Positions 32,514 through 42,858 of a stretch of DNA of 64,000 nt are shown piece by piece. Position 1 is the stretch's first letter; every line of letters begins with the position of its first letter. The notes beneath the pieces were generated by a model that saw nothing but the letters and a program-made list of their open reading frames with translations, had not been told where the DNA came from and made no database searches. Source of the stretch: Juglans regia (taxonomy: Eukaryota; Streptophyta; Magnoliopsida; Fagales; Juglandaceae); the NCBI RefSeq assembly GCF_001411555.2, contig NW_023361231.1, positions 62,001 to 126,000 on the forward strand, given 5' to 3'. Both the position numbers and the translations under genes were made by a program.

Positions 32514-34500
32514 TGTAATACCCGAGTCCTACTACGTAGGTCCTTACATCATTTTTTTATTAATTCTAAGTTAAATATTTTGAGAAAAAGATATTTTTAT
32601 TACTTCTAATTATTTTATTTTAAGATGAGTATGCTTTATTTTAAAATAGGATTTATTAAAATAAATCAAGGGTATTATTAAGACTTTGAAATATTTCTCT
32701 TAAGCCTTTTAATTTTATCTATTTAGAAAATGACCCAATTATTCCCTACCATTTGATTGGTAGGTGAAAATTATCCTTGAGGTGGATAGATCTCCACCAT
32801 CCAACTCCCAAGCTTATGTAATAAGTTTTAACCAAATCAACTAAATTCATTTTCCTTCCTTAGACGTAAGTTTCATGAGGAAGATATTGACTTCTTGTTC
32901 TCTTCCTAGCCCCCATCGATTAAGGCCATAAAAGGAAAAAAGGAAAAGACAAAACTAATCCTAAAATATCCCAATCCTACCAATCGGTCAAACACCCAAG
33001 AAAGGAATAAAATCCCATCTTCCTTTTTAAGATAGGCAACTAAATCCCTTTGACTTTTCCTTCCCTTGAAACCATAGTTTCCTCAATAAGCCAATTAAAG
33101 TCCCTCTTTCTTCCCTTACACGATGGCCTCCAAGAGAAGGAACAGATTCTTTTTCTCTCTTTGTCACCCATCGGCTTCTAGCGCAAGGAAAAGAAGAAAA
33201 GAAAATAAAAATTTTCCTAAGGCATTTTCCCCTCCCATAACCATCGACCCTCACCCAAGAGAAAAGAAATAAATCTTCACTCCCTTTCTAAGCAAGTTAA
33301 AGCCTATTCTCTCTTCTTCTCCTATCTTTTGTTCTTCAAGAAACCAAACTCCTCTCATCATCTTCAAATTTATGACTCCATAGCAAGGTAAGTGTACCCA
33401 TAATCCTTCTCCTTTATGTATTTAGAATTTAGTCATGGTTGATCAAGTGAGTTTTCTTTCGATGATTTTTCTTTATATTTCGGTTTTGGGGTTTAAAATA
33501 GTGATATCATGTTGTTCTTCATCCACACGGTTGTCCCTCTATTTGGTCTTCCACTTGTATTTTGGAAGGGGCTAAGAGCTTAAGGTAAAAATCCTAATTT
33601 GACTTATTTATTTTTAATGTGATTTTGGAAGCCCATTAAGTTGTTTTAGCTTGTGTCTTGATGTGTTTAATTTCCTATATTACAAATAAATATGTATGCC
33701 CTGTTTTGGCCCAAACCGAATGGTATGATAGCTATTTCGCTATGTATTTTCTTATATTTCGAAAATGCTATTTTGTTATTAAACTTGGTTTAATCATAGG
33801 AGATGATTATAGTGATTTTAAATTATATATGTTGGTATCATGTGCCTTGTGTTGAGATTTGGTTGGTAATCTATTTTTAGGATGCTAGAGGTTTGATTTA
33901 AAGGTTTTGCTTGGTCCTATAATTTTATATCTTGCTTTTAAAGGTATTAAGTGAGTAAATCATAAGCCTAAGTGTTTAAAGGTTTTAAAGTTTCTTAATG
34001 GGTAATTTTGCTATACTTTATACTACTTTAACTTTAATGGGAGGTTCTATCTAAACTAATTAATATATTGCTTATGTGAATAGGTTATAGCTTAGTTAGT
34101 TTAGATATAAGGGATTAATTGTGCATGAGGTATTATGATATGCAAGGCTGTCCAAGTATTCCTAAGTCCATGTCATGCCATAAAAATAGCCCTTATGTTG
34201 TTCCTCGTTTGGTTAAATTCTACCTAACCCAAGATTCCAAAATATTGATGAGCTAACCATTTTATAATGAGGGACCACAAGTTGATTTAAAGGGCATATT
34301 TCTTAAGCTTGTTTAGCCTACTTGAGATGCCTAAATCTATTTTAAAATCCATTGTCGAGAATTCCAGATTTTATCTCCTAATGACCATAACCCAAAGTGG
34401 GCTTGAACCAAAGAAACCTTGCTAAGCCTATAAATTCTTAACTACTTTTCATGTAGGCTTTTAAAATAGCCTTTTCATGGACAGCTAGCATGTCTTAATA
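32514..34500 (+). mobile_element. LTR-B fragment, copy 1
   Basis: It starts TGTAATACCCGAGTCCTACT, like LTR-B copy 2 at 57015, and shares the order of segments with it (TAGGTCCTTACrTCATTT, TTTAATTTTATCTA, TCCATAAGCCAATTAA-like). Similarity becomes patchy after about 34100. The part near 34475-34500 is closer to copy 2 when read in reverse (TTAAGACATGCTAGCTGTCC), so the tail may be rearranged. No right end or TSD was found. Confidence 0.6.
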
Positions 34501-34505
34501 AATTC

Positions 34506-34546
34506 TTAACTCTCTGGACCTCAATCACAGAGGTCCAGAGAGTTAA
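34506..34546. repeat. 17-bp perfect hairpin
   Basis: TTAACTCTCTGGACCTC (34506-34522) and its exact inverse (34530-34546) surround a 7-base loop. The arm resembles the 3' end of LTRs A and D (TTAAyTCTCyGGACC), so this is probably two LTR ends meeting tail to tail. Confidence 0.85.
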
Positions 34547-34740
34547 CTCTTATCACTTGATAATTACTTTCTTAGTGCTAATAGATTTTCCAATGGATTC
34601 AATATATATACTTCTAACAACTCTAAATCAAACATCAATACTTCCAAATCATTTAACTATATCCACATAAGCACATATCAGATCATCAATACCATAAATA
34701 AATACAACAACGTTGGATCTTGTCATCAAAAGTAATACCT
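34547..34740 (-). mobile_element. Fragment of an LTR 3' end, minus strand
   Basis: Read on the minus strand it contains phrases such as TTGATGTTTGATTTAGAG and ends GAGTTAACTCTCTGGACC, as at the end of LTR-D (18480-18615). Truncated on its left side in element terms. Confidence 0.4.
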
Positions 34741-35158
34741 TTGTTGCATAGTTTTGGTTAGAATATTACCATATTTACGACAGAATATATTTATAATATT
34801 TTAACATATGTATGATAATATGACATATTCTTTAACATAGTTAGTTTATTGTATAAATTAATTATTATCAAGTAGCATATTTGACTTATAGTATTTTCCT
34901 TCTTTATGACGTCTCATTCATCTATAAATAAGGGTCTTATATAATTAGGGCTGAACATTTAAGCCGTGGTCCCACCGAACAAATTTTAGACCCGACCCGA
35001 CCCGAATTAACCGGCCTGAAACACAAAACGAGTAAATGGTTCATTGCTTCCGAGTTCCGTGTCCTTTTTGTTCCGTTTAAAACGGTTCGGTATGGGTAAT
35101 TCCCCGATACCCGCAATACAATTTGGCGATTTGGGGAGTGGGGGCTCCACCACCTCCT

Positions 35159-35196
<38 letters not shown>

Positions 35197-35780
35197 CTTT
35201 TTAGGTATTATTGAAACTCGACAACTATTCCATTGCCCCCAAGGAATTTTATAAACCTAGCGTTTTGCTTAGAAAAAAATAATAATAATGATCTCATTTC
35301 AGTAATCATATTTCTTTCTTATATTAATGTAATAATATCCATTAAATTTTTTATATAATTATATTTTAAATTGAAGATATTTTTATAAATTAATTTATAA
35401 AATTGAATTGAATTTAAAATATAATTATGTAAATAATTGCAAATGATTATTTTAATTACATTGAAATTTAGAAACAAACAGATTCTGCGAATTAGTGCAC
35501 AATTACAATCTCCTATACAAAATCACAAAAGAGTATTGGAAGAGACCATTTCAAATTTTTTGTATAGAATGGTAATCAAAATTTTCTAATGTATATATAG
35601 ATCATTAACCAAAAAAAAAAAAAAAATTGGGTCTGGTCGAAATACCCGTTTCTTTCGAAAAATATTTTCGAGTCAGGTAATCAACTACACAACCAAATGG
35701 AATGCCCCTAGGTCGGGCCGGGTCGAGCTGGAATGATAGTTTCCAGTTCAGGTCAGGTGAACGATCCTACTTGTATTGTA
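34741..35780. other. Non-coding, hAT-like remnant with GGGCTGAAC end and a poly-T tract
   Basis: Positions 34946-35780 begin TAGGGCTGAACATTTAAG and end with GGTCAGGTGAACGATCC, in the style of plant hAT MITEs rich in GACCCGACCCG and GGTCGGGCC. No TSD was identified. A T-run of about 34 bases lies at 35163-35196. Confidence 0.35.
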
Positions 35781-35894
35781 TAGTTTGACACATAAAATAC
35801 AAGTTGTTGTCTATTAGTCTCGTTTTAACTTGTATTCATGACATTGGGCAACCAATTTTCTAATGTCTTTTGCAGTATTTTTTTTCAATCCGTT

Positions 35895-36360
35895 ATACAA
35901 ACAGGCCCTAAGAGCACTAATATTGGTCTAGGCTAGTCAAAATTTGGCTAGGTAGCTCAAAAGTGAGATGCATTGGACTAGACAAACATCCAAAACTCCA
36001 CTTTTGAGCTACAATAAATCTATATCTTTTTTCAAATTTGACTAGTTACTGTTCATCTCCAAACTATTATTTTACTCTATAATTATTTCAAACAAATCCA
36101 TAAGCACCACAATCCTCTGTTGTTGGAAAACAATAATTTTAAATAAAAAATAAATTAATAATTAATATATGGAATGTATTTACAAAATATAAAAAGTATT
36201 ATTAAAATATAATATTATATTATTATTTTAACTTTAAAATGATTAATCCAATATAAATTACTCTTTCAAAAAATTTAAAATCTCAAATTTTAGTCAAAAT
36301 TTAGACATAGGCCGTTGCCAACGATCTAAGACCTCTACGGTTTTTCGAAAGATTGTGGGG
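35895..36360. other. Possible MITE with GAGCACTAATATTGG / CCGTTGCCAACGATC ends
   Basis: The pattern GACTAGTTACTGTTCATCTCC and a TTAGTCAAAATTTAGAC right end recall a widespread plant MITE type whose ends read GAGCATTGGCA. The terminal repeats are poor and no TSD was found. Confidence 0.3.
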
Positions 36361-36505
36361 CCTACCAAAGACTTTGTCTCAACCAATATATCATGCGCAT
36401 CTATCGTTTGACTCTGCTTCGATCCACTTTTTTCCTTCTAAATTTTCAAATTTCAACTAGTTTTTATTTATCAAAAATTTCAAAAGTAAAAAATGTAAAA
36501 ATAAA

Positions 36506-36787
36506 GGATTGTTTGGGAAGTTAGATGAGATGTCAAAATTTATCATAATTTTATTATCAAACATCACTTAAACATAAAACATATTTCAATTTCAAATTTT
36601 TAATTTTTTCATCTAAACATTATTTAATCATTACAACTTTATCAAATAAAAATAAAAATTTAACTTTATAATATTTTTATATTATATTTTCTCATTTATT
36701 TTTTAAAACTTAATAAAATATCTTATCTTAAACAATTTCATTACTATTCGTAGAATTTTCATCACATCTCATTACACAAACATATCC
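36506..36787. mobile_element. Tourist-like MITE
   Basis: It begins GGATTGTTTGGGAAG and ends ACACAAACATATCC. TAAA occurs on both sides (36502-36505 and 36788-36791). The ends contain TTAGATGAGATG and CATCACATCTCATTA, as in other MITEs of this window. Confidence 0.65.
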
Positions 36788-36794
36788 TAAATCG

Positions 36795-37180
36795 ATGAAG
36801 CATTAGGTACAACGGGGCTGTATCTGGTTCCTCGTATAAAGCAAGCATTAGTTACAACGGGGGCTGAGTTTGGTTCCCGATATAAAGTATATATACTCCT
36901 TAACAAAGTGGGACAAAGTGTATATATATACTCCTTAACAAAGTCGAAATAGCACCGTTTTACATAATTGTTTTTTATAAACTTCAAAACTAAAACAACG
37001 TCGGCATCGTTTTATATACGTATAATAATATACCCCTATTATTAGGTACAACTATGACTGAATTTTGTTCCCCATATAAAGATATATATTCCATAACAAA
37101 TTAGGAGAAAGCATTCCCTATATCAGTCAAGCTTTAGGTACAACTTGGGCTGAATCTCATTTTCCGTATATATATACACT
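36795..37180. repeat. Four dispersed copies of a GCATTAGGTACAACGGGGCTG unit
   Basis: Units occur near 36798, 36842, 37042 and 37126, each followed by TGnATyTnGTTCCCCGTATA-like sequence and by ACTCCTTAACAAA. The spacing is uneven, so an old local duplication is likely. Confidence 0.65.
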
Positions 37181-37598
37181 AGCGGTGGGGCAATGTGAGA
37201 GGCACATTTGCTTGGAGATTGAACCAAAAAGATTTTGTTTAAGAAACAAGGCAACTCATTATCACTGATCATCATGATCACGTACATCGTACTTCATCAC
37301 TACTAAACCTAATCTTGATCATTAATGATGTTATCTTCCAATAAAAATTATACTAAACATGCTGCATGTCTCACCCAGATCAAACTAATCATTACCTTCC
37401 ATCCAATCAGAATCTCAAATTTTTTAATTTTTATTTCTTTGTTAATTAATTAATTAATTATATCGTTGAATGCCAACCTTGTACTCAATAGGCATGCCTT
37501 TAGATTATTAGATTAATTAATACGGCTATATAATATTTAAGACTCGAGAGCTTTCAAGGTTATTGTCATAATTTTGCCAAATAAAAGTAAAATTTTAA

Positions 37599-37635
<37 letters not shown>

Positions 37636-37988
37636 TGAAAAAAACATAAAGGGTCTGTGTCATCAAAATTAATAATAATTTGTTATAATTTGTTCATGTG
37701 AAGGTCCAGGCAAGATCTTTCACACAAATGTAATCGGGATAAAATCCTGGTGAATGGTGACATTACTGCATGCATTGGTGTGTGTGTATATATATATATA
37801 TAATTAGCTATATATATAATTAAAGATATTTTTACCAATTTGATTTTATATAATATCTTCTTACTTTTTATTCTATCAGTTTTACTCCCAAAAAAAAAGA
37901 ATTTACTATTATTTATTAATAACAAGTAGTTAGATATTTTTTTAGATGAGAAATTGTAAAATATAGCAACATATATATATATTTTTTA
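37181..37988. other. Non-coding stretch with microsatellites
   Basis: It contains (AAT)n at about 37600-37635 and a TG/TA tract at 37776-37803. No gene was recognised. Confidence 0.6.
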
Positions 37989-37989
37989 G

Positions 37990-38560
37990 TGATTTTATTA
38001 ATTTTTTTTCCTCACTTTGTCTCTCTCCTCGGGCCCAATTCATCCCCACTGCCCGTTCTCCTTCAGCCCAGCTCGTCGCCTCCGTGTGCTGGCCAGCCTC
38101 ACCACCACCACCGGCGAGTCCGCCTCACGCCGACGACCAACCCAGGCACCACCGATGTCCCCCACGCGCAGCCCTATCTCTCCTCCGCAAAAACCCATCC
38201 GAAATGGGTTTCTCCCATTTATCTCAACCTGCGCTGTCGTACGTAGCCACCCAGCGTCACGACCACCATCGACGACTCCCCCTCATGCCGGCGACCAACC
38301 TAGCCACCACCGATGTCCCCCACGTGTAGCCCTCCCTCTCCCCTGCGGAACCCCAACCAAAATGGGTTTCACCCATTTGTGTCCAGTTGCGCAGCTGTAC
38401 GCAGCCACCCAGGCCACCGCACCTCCACCACTTCACACCGGCGACAACCTCTACCAGACCCATCCACCACGAACCTCCCTTTTCCTCTCTGTTGCACACT
38501 GGTATTTGCACGAACACGGCAACTCTCTCTTTCCCTCTCTTCAAACAAAAAAAAAATGAA
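37990..38560. repeat. GC-rich leader-like sequence with three units of about 155 bp
   Basis: CTCACGCCGACGACCAAC (38121), CTCATGCCGGCGACCAAC (38281) and TTCACACCGGCGACAACC (38431) head repeated blocks that include CACCGATGTCCCCCACG and AAATGGGTTTCnCCCATTT. Overlapping Pro/Ser/His-rich frames on both strands come from this composition and are not thought to be genes. Similar leader sequence occurs inside the LTRs. Confidence 0.6.
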
Positions 38561-38970
38561 GAAGAAAGAAAATAAAGATGTGAAAAGAAATCTAAAACGA
38601 AGAAGAAATCATACGGGGAAAAGGGAAACAAAGAAGAAATATATTTCTATTGTTGAGCAGTAGAAAGAAAACAAAGATGCGAGAAAGAGAAAAAGAAATT
38701 TTTTTCTTCCTCCACTTGAGTCTGAAAGGTCTGCATACACGAGAAGTGAAATTAACGTGAACAGTAATTACTGTTCATTATTGTTCATGTTATAGATGAT
38801 TTTAAGATATAGGAAGATATATATATATATATATATATATTCCTTATTGTTGAGTCATGCGGTATAAAGGTCGTGTAAACACTCAGATCCTTTTGAGATA
38901 AGAAGAAAAAAAATATTGAAGAATCTAACATGCATCCAATCAACTAAGAAGATAGATAAATACTTTCTTT
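38561..38970. other. Non-coding spacer
   Basis: Purine-rich then AT-rich, with a (TA)n tract at about 38818-38840. No gene seen. Confidence 0.55.
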
Positions 38971-39247
38971 CCAATAAGACTCTCCATTTGGTTACGCAGT
39001 TTAAATGAAATGAGATAAAATGAGATATTTTAAATAGTAAAATATTTTTGAGTTAAGATGAGATGAGATGGTTTGTAAAAAAATGTGTGTTTGGATAGTG
39101 AGATGAGATGAGATTTACTATAAAAATGAGTGTGTTTGGATAGTGAAATGAGATTGTTTTAACTTTTTGGAGATTTGATAAAGTGGTGGGGACAACCAAT
39201 TATTAAAAAGTATTTTTAATGTTGGATGAAAAATATAATGAATATAT
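38971..39247. mobile_element. Left part of a Tourist-like element, target of LINE-1
   Basis: GACTCTCCATTTGGTTACGC followed by repeated GATGAGATGAGAT phrases is MITE-like; GTGTTTGGATAGTGAGATGAG and a near copy occur at about 39091 and 39130. It is interrupted at 39247 by LINE-1. I could not find its right end after 53843. Confidence 0.45.
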
Positions 39248-39599
39248 ATATATTTTTAAGAAGAGGACAATACTCCAATTTTATTGAATACCCTCACTTG
39301 TGACAGAAGAAAGCTGTGGTTACAACCAGACACCTAGGAAATACACATAATCATAAAAGGCCAAAATTCGAGTATCAAAAATCTAAAACAACCAACCAAA
39401 ATACAAAATACTAATGAATTTCAGGTAAACAAAAACCAAATCTAGACAAAAACAGATAAAAAACCTGCAAGAAAATGGCACATGCAATTAAGAGTAACAA
39501 AGCGGATAAACCAAAAGCATCTTACCAGGAAGAAAACTATGAGATCCGTAAGTAAGGAAGATCAATTATGTCTATACGAAGAAGACCTCTTAACTTTTC

Positions 39600-40335
39600 G
39601 GGCAACATATATCACTATCATCAGACCAATCCGAATTTAAACCATTAACTCCCCGCTTGACAAGAAAATCAGCCACAATATTTCCTTCATGAAAAACATG
39701 ACTCACTCTATACTCCATGCAAGCAAAATAAACATGTAATTCTTTCCAAAAATCCTCTAAATACCAGATATTACAATCACCCTTAGACCTCGTTTATTTT
39801 CACAATTCCTCTAAACTAATCTCATCTCATCTAATCATTACAACTTTTCTAAATTCCCACACAAAATAAAATAAACAATTCAACTTTTTCAAATCCAAAA
39901 ATAAAAATAATATTAAAAGTATATTCTAATAATATTTTATTCAACTTTTAACTTTAATCTCAATTCATCTCATCTCATATACGAAAACAAACGAGGCCTT
40001 CGTAATCTAATTAGCAAGAATTTGAGAATCAGTTTCAATCTCTACCCGAGAGAAGCCAAGCTGATAGCACCTTCAAACCCCTTCCAACAAACTTCTCATT
40101 TCAGCAAAATTGTTTGAACCTGGCCCAAAAACACAAAATAAGCCGCATGCAACCTACCACAGTCATTACGAATAATACCCCTTGCTCCTGCCGGGCCAGG
40201 ATTTCCCAAACTACTTTCATCATAATTAAGTTTCACCCAACCCTGTTGAGGCCGAGTGCACCTCACCACACGAACCTTCTTAGGTTTAGGTAATAAGACC
40301 GGAATATCTAGTCTATTTAAAATAGAAACATCCTA
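39600..40335 (-). pseudogene. RNase H domain and C-terminus of LINE-1 ORF2
   Basis: The minus strand reads LLPKPKKVRVVRCTRPQQ, then GWVKLNYDESSLGNPGPAGA, the start of RNase H (family consensus LNTDGSSLGNPGxAGxGG). After the MITE insertion it continues with WYLEDFWKELHVYFACMEYR and SHVFHEGNIVADFLVKRG, the end of the domain. Stops interrupt it. Confidence 0.85.
39786..39998. mobile_element. Tourist-like MITE inside LINE-1
   Basis: It begins GACCTCGTTTATTTTC and ends GAAAACAAACGAGGCC. TTA precedes it (39783-39785) and TTC follows (39999-40001). It interrupts the RNase H domain of LINE-1 and closely resembles the 199-bp MITE at 56983-62557. Confidence 0.8.
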
Positions 40336-40397
40336 GGTTGAGATCCTAGAAACTTTCATGATCAGGTGCATATGAGGTCAAGGCAGCTTTAGATTAA

Positions 40398-42858
40398 ATG
40401 GCACCAACAAAATCTCCTGGACCTAATGGAATGGCGCCTGTCTTCTTTCAACAATATTGGCATATTATGGGTAATGAGGTTACAAATGGAGTGTTGTCCT
40501 CCCTCAGAACTGGTACTCTTCCTTCCTCTCTTAATCATACTTTCATAGTTTTGATTCCAAAGAAGAATAAGCCTGGGGAAATTTATGAGTCTAGGCCTAT
40601 TAATTTATGCAATATTTTGTATAAATTAGCGGCTAAAGTTCTTGCAAATAGGCTTAAGAATCTGCTTGATGTAATTATCTCAAAAACTCAATGTGCTTTT
40701 GTACCAGGAATGATCATTACTGATAATATTCTAGTGGCATATAAGGTGATGCTTTTGCTGAGAAATAAGAGACAAGGCAAGAATGGTTTTATGTCCATTA
40801 AGTTGGATATTAGCAAATCTTATGACCATGTTGAATGGCCATATTTACAAGCAGTTATGGAGGCAATGGGATTTAATGCTCGATGGATCCATCTCATTAT
40901 GATGTGTGTCAAAATTATTTCATTTTCAGTTTTGATTAATGGTGAGCCAAGAGGTCCATTTGCTCATTCTAGAGGTTTGAGACAATGTGACCCTCTTTTC
41001 CCTTACTTATTCTTACTATGTACTGAAGGTTTGATTTCATTGATCAAACACGTTGAGGGAAGAGGGGAAATTTTAGCTGTGAAGATTTGTAAAGGTGCTC
41101 CCAAGATCTCTCATCTACTTTTTTCAGATGATAGTCTTTTATTTTGTAAGGCTAATATGCATGAAAATCAGAAAATTCAATCCATTCTCAACTGCTACGA
41201 AGCATCTTTTGGTCAAATGATAAATAGAAGCAAAACAGGCCTTGTGTTCAGTTCAAATGTGCAACCACCAACTAAGGATGCAATTCTGGAATTTTGGGGA
41301 GTGCAACAAAGTCAGAAGTATGAAAAGTATTTAGTACTCCCATCATTTGTTGGGAGGTCTAAATCTAGAGATTTTTTTGAAATAAAGCATCGAGTGTGGA
41401 GAAAGTTGCAAGGATGGATAGAAAATGTACTCTCGGCTGGTGGAAAGGAAGTTTTGATTAAAGATGTAGCCCAAGCTATTCCTACCTATTCTATGAGCTG
41501 TTTCAAGCTTCCATCTTCCTTGTGTCATGATTTTGAACAAATGATAGCAAGATTCTGGTGGGGGCAGAAAAATGAAGAGAAGAAAATTCATTGGATGAGT
41601 TGGCCAAAGATGTGTGCAACAAAAAAGGAAGGTGGGATGAGATTCAAGGATTTGAGGATCTTTAATGATGCTCTTTTGGCCAAGCATGGATGGCGAATAA
41701 TGTCAAATATAGACTCGTTGCTACACAATTTGTTTAAGGCTAAATATTTTCCAAAGAACCATTTTCTAGATGCTGGTTTGGGAAGCAATCCTTCCTATGT
41801 ATGCAGAGGAATATAGGGAACAATTTCAAAGTTGAATGATGGGTGCAGATGGAGAATTGGTTCAGGGAACACAGTGAAAGTATGGACTGATGTATGGGTA
41901 CAAAGGTTTAAAAGGATTCCTGATATGGACTTTGCGTCTGTTATAGCTGCAGAGGAAGCTACTGTGAATTCATTATTTGTCCCTGAGCAGACAGAATGGG
42001 AGGTTAACAAAATTACAACCATTTTCCCTCCTGCAGTGGCACTAGAGATCGTTAAGATTGTGCTTAGTCAAGGAAATTCAGATGTGATTTGTTGGATGCT
42101 TGAAGCTCATGGGAGATACACAGTCAAGAGTGGCTATAGACTTTTCATCAGCAAATATGGTGACACAAAGTGGGAAGCATCAAATACTGCTTTATCAGGA
42201 AATTGTAGAAATCTATCTGGGCTATGAAACTCCATTCTAAAGTAAGAGTGTTTGCATGGAAGGTTGTTAAAGGAGTATTACCTACTAAGCATAACCTTAG
42301 GAAGAAACATGTTAATATTGTAGAAAATTGTGTTTTCTGTGATGATAGTAGATAAGATACTTTGCATGTATTACTCTCCTGCCCATCAATTAGAGAAGTC
42401 TGAATTAAAAACTTCCCAAAGCAGTTACAGATTAATGAGTCCAATTTGTTTATTGATGTTGCTCTTAAATTGCTACATTATAATTGTGCCGAGTTGCTGG
42501 AGTTGTTCTTTTTAATATGCTGGAGCTGCTAGTATAGAAGAAACATGAAGATTTTTTAGGAAAAAGATGTACATGTTGATGCCATGTTGGGAAGTACCTT
42601 GGCTATGCAGAAAGGTTTTCGTGAATTAAGGAACAATCCTCTATCTGTAATTAGGCATCATTGTAGATGGGAACTCCCATCACCTAGCACTTTCAAATTG
42701 AATATAGATGGAGCATTTTCTCAAGATGGATTTGTGGAAGGTATAGGCATTGTATTGAAAGATTCAAAGGGTGAAGTTATAATGGCAGCAACAATTAGAG
42801 AAAGGGCAAGTCAAAATGTAATTGAGCTTGAAGGCCTTGCAATCCTTAGAAGGCTACA
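40398..42858 (+). pseudogene. LINE-2 ORF2: reverse transcriptase, zf-RVT, RNase H start
   Basis: Frame 40398-41816 (472 residues) contains KSPGPNGMAPVFFQQYW, FVPGMIITDNIL, KLDISKSYDHVEW, GLRQCDPLFPYLF and the catalytic FSDDSLLF, all plant LINE reverse transcriptase motifs; both catalytic Asp are kept. TAA just before the first Met and TAG at about 41813 lie in the same frame where family members have a sense codon. The frame goes on as WRIGSGNTVKVWTDVW (41832-42227), then out of frame KVRVFAWKVVKGVLPTKH and CVFCDD (zf-RVT). The RNase H part is KLNIDGAFSQDGFVEGIGIV. It stops at 42858 where LTR-A begins. Confidence 0.88.

Noticed and set aside
38017..38663. Several overlapping Pro/Arg-rich frames on both strands
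   Set aside because: They come from a GC-rich threefold repeat; all frames look alike in quality and none matches a family.
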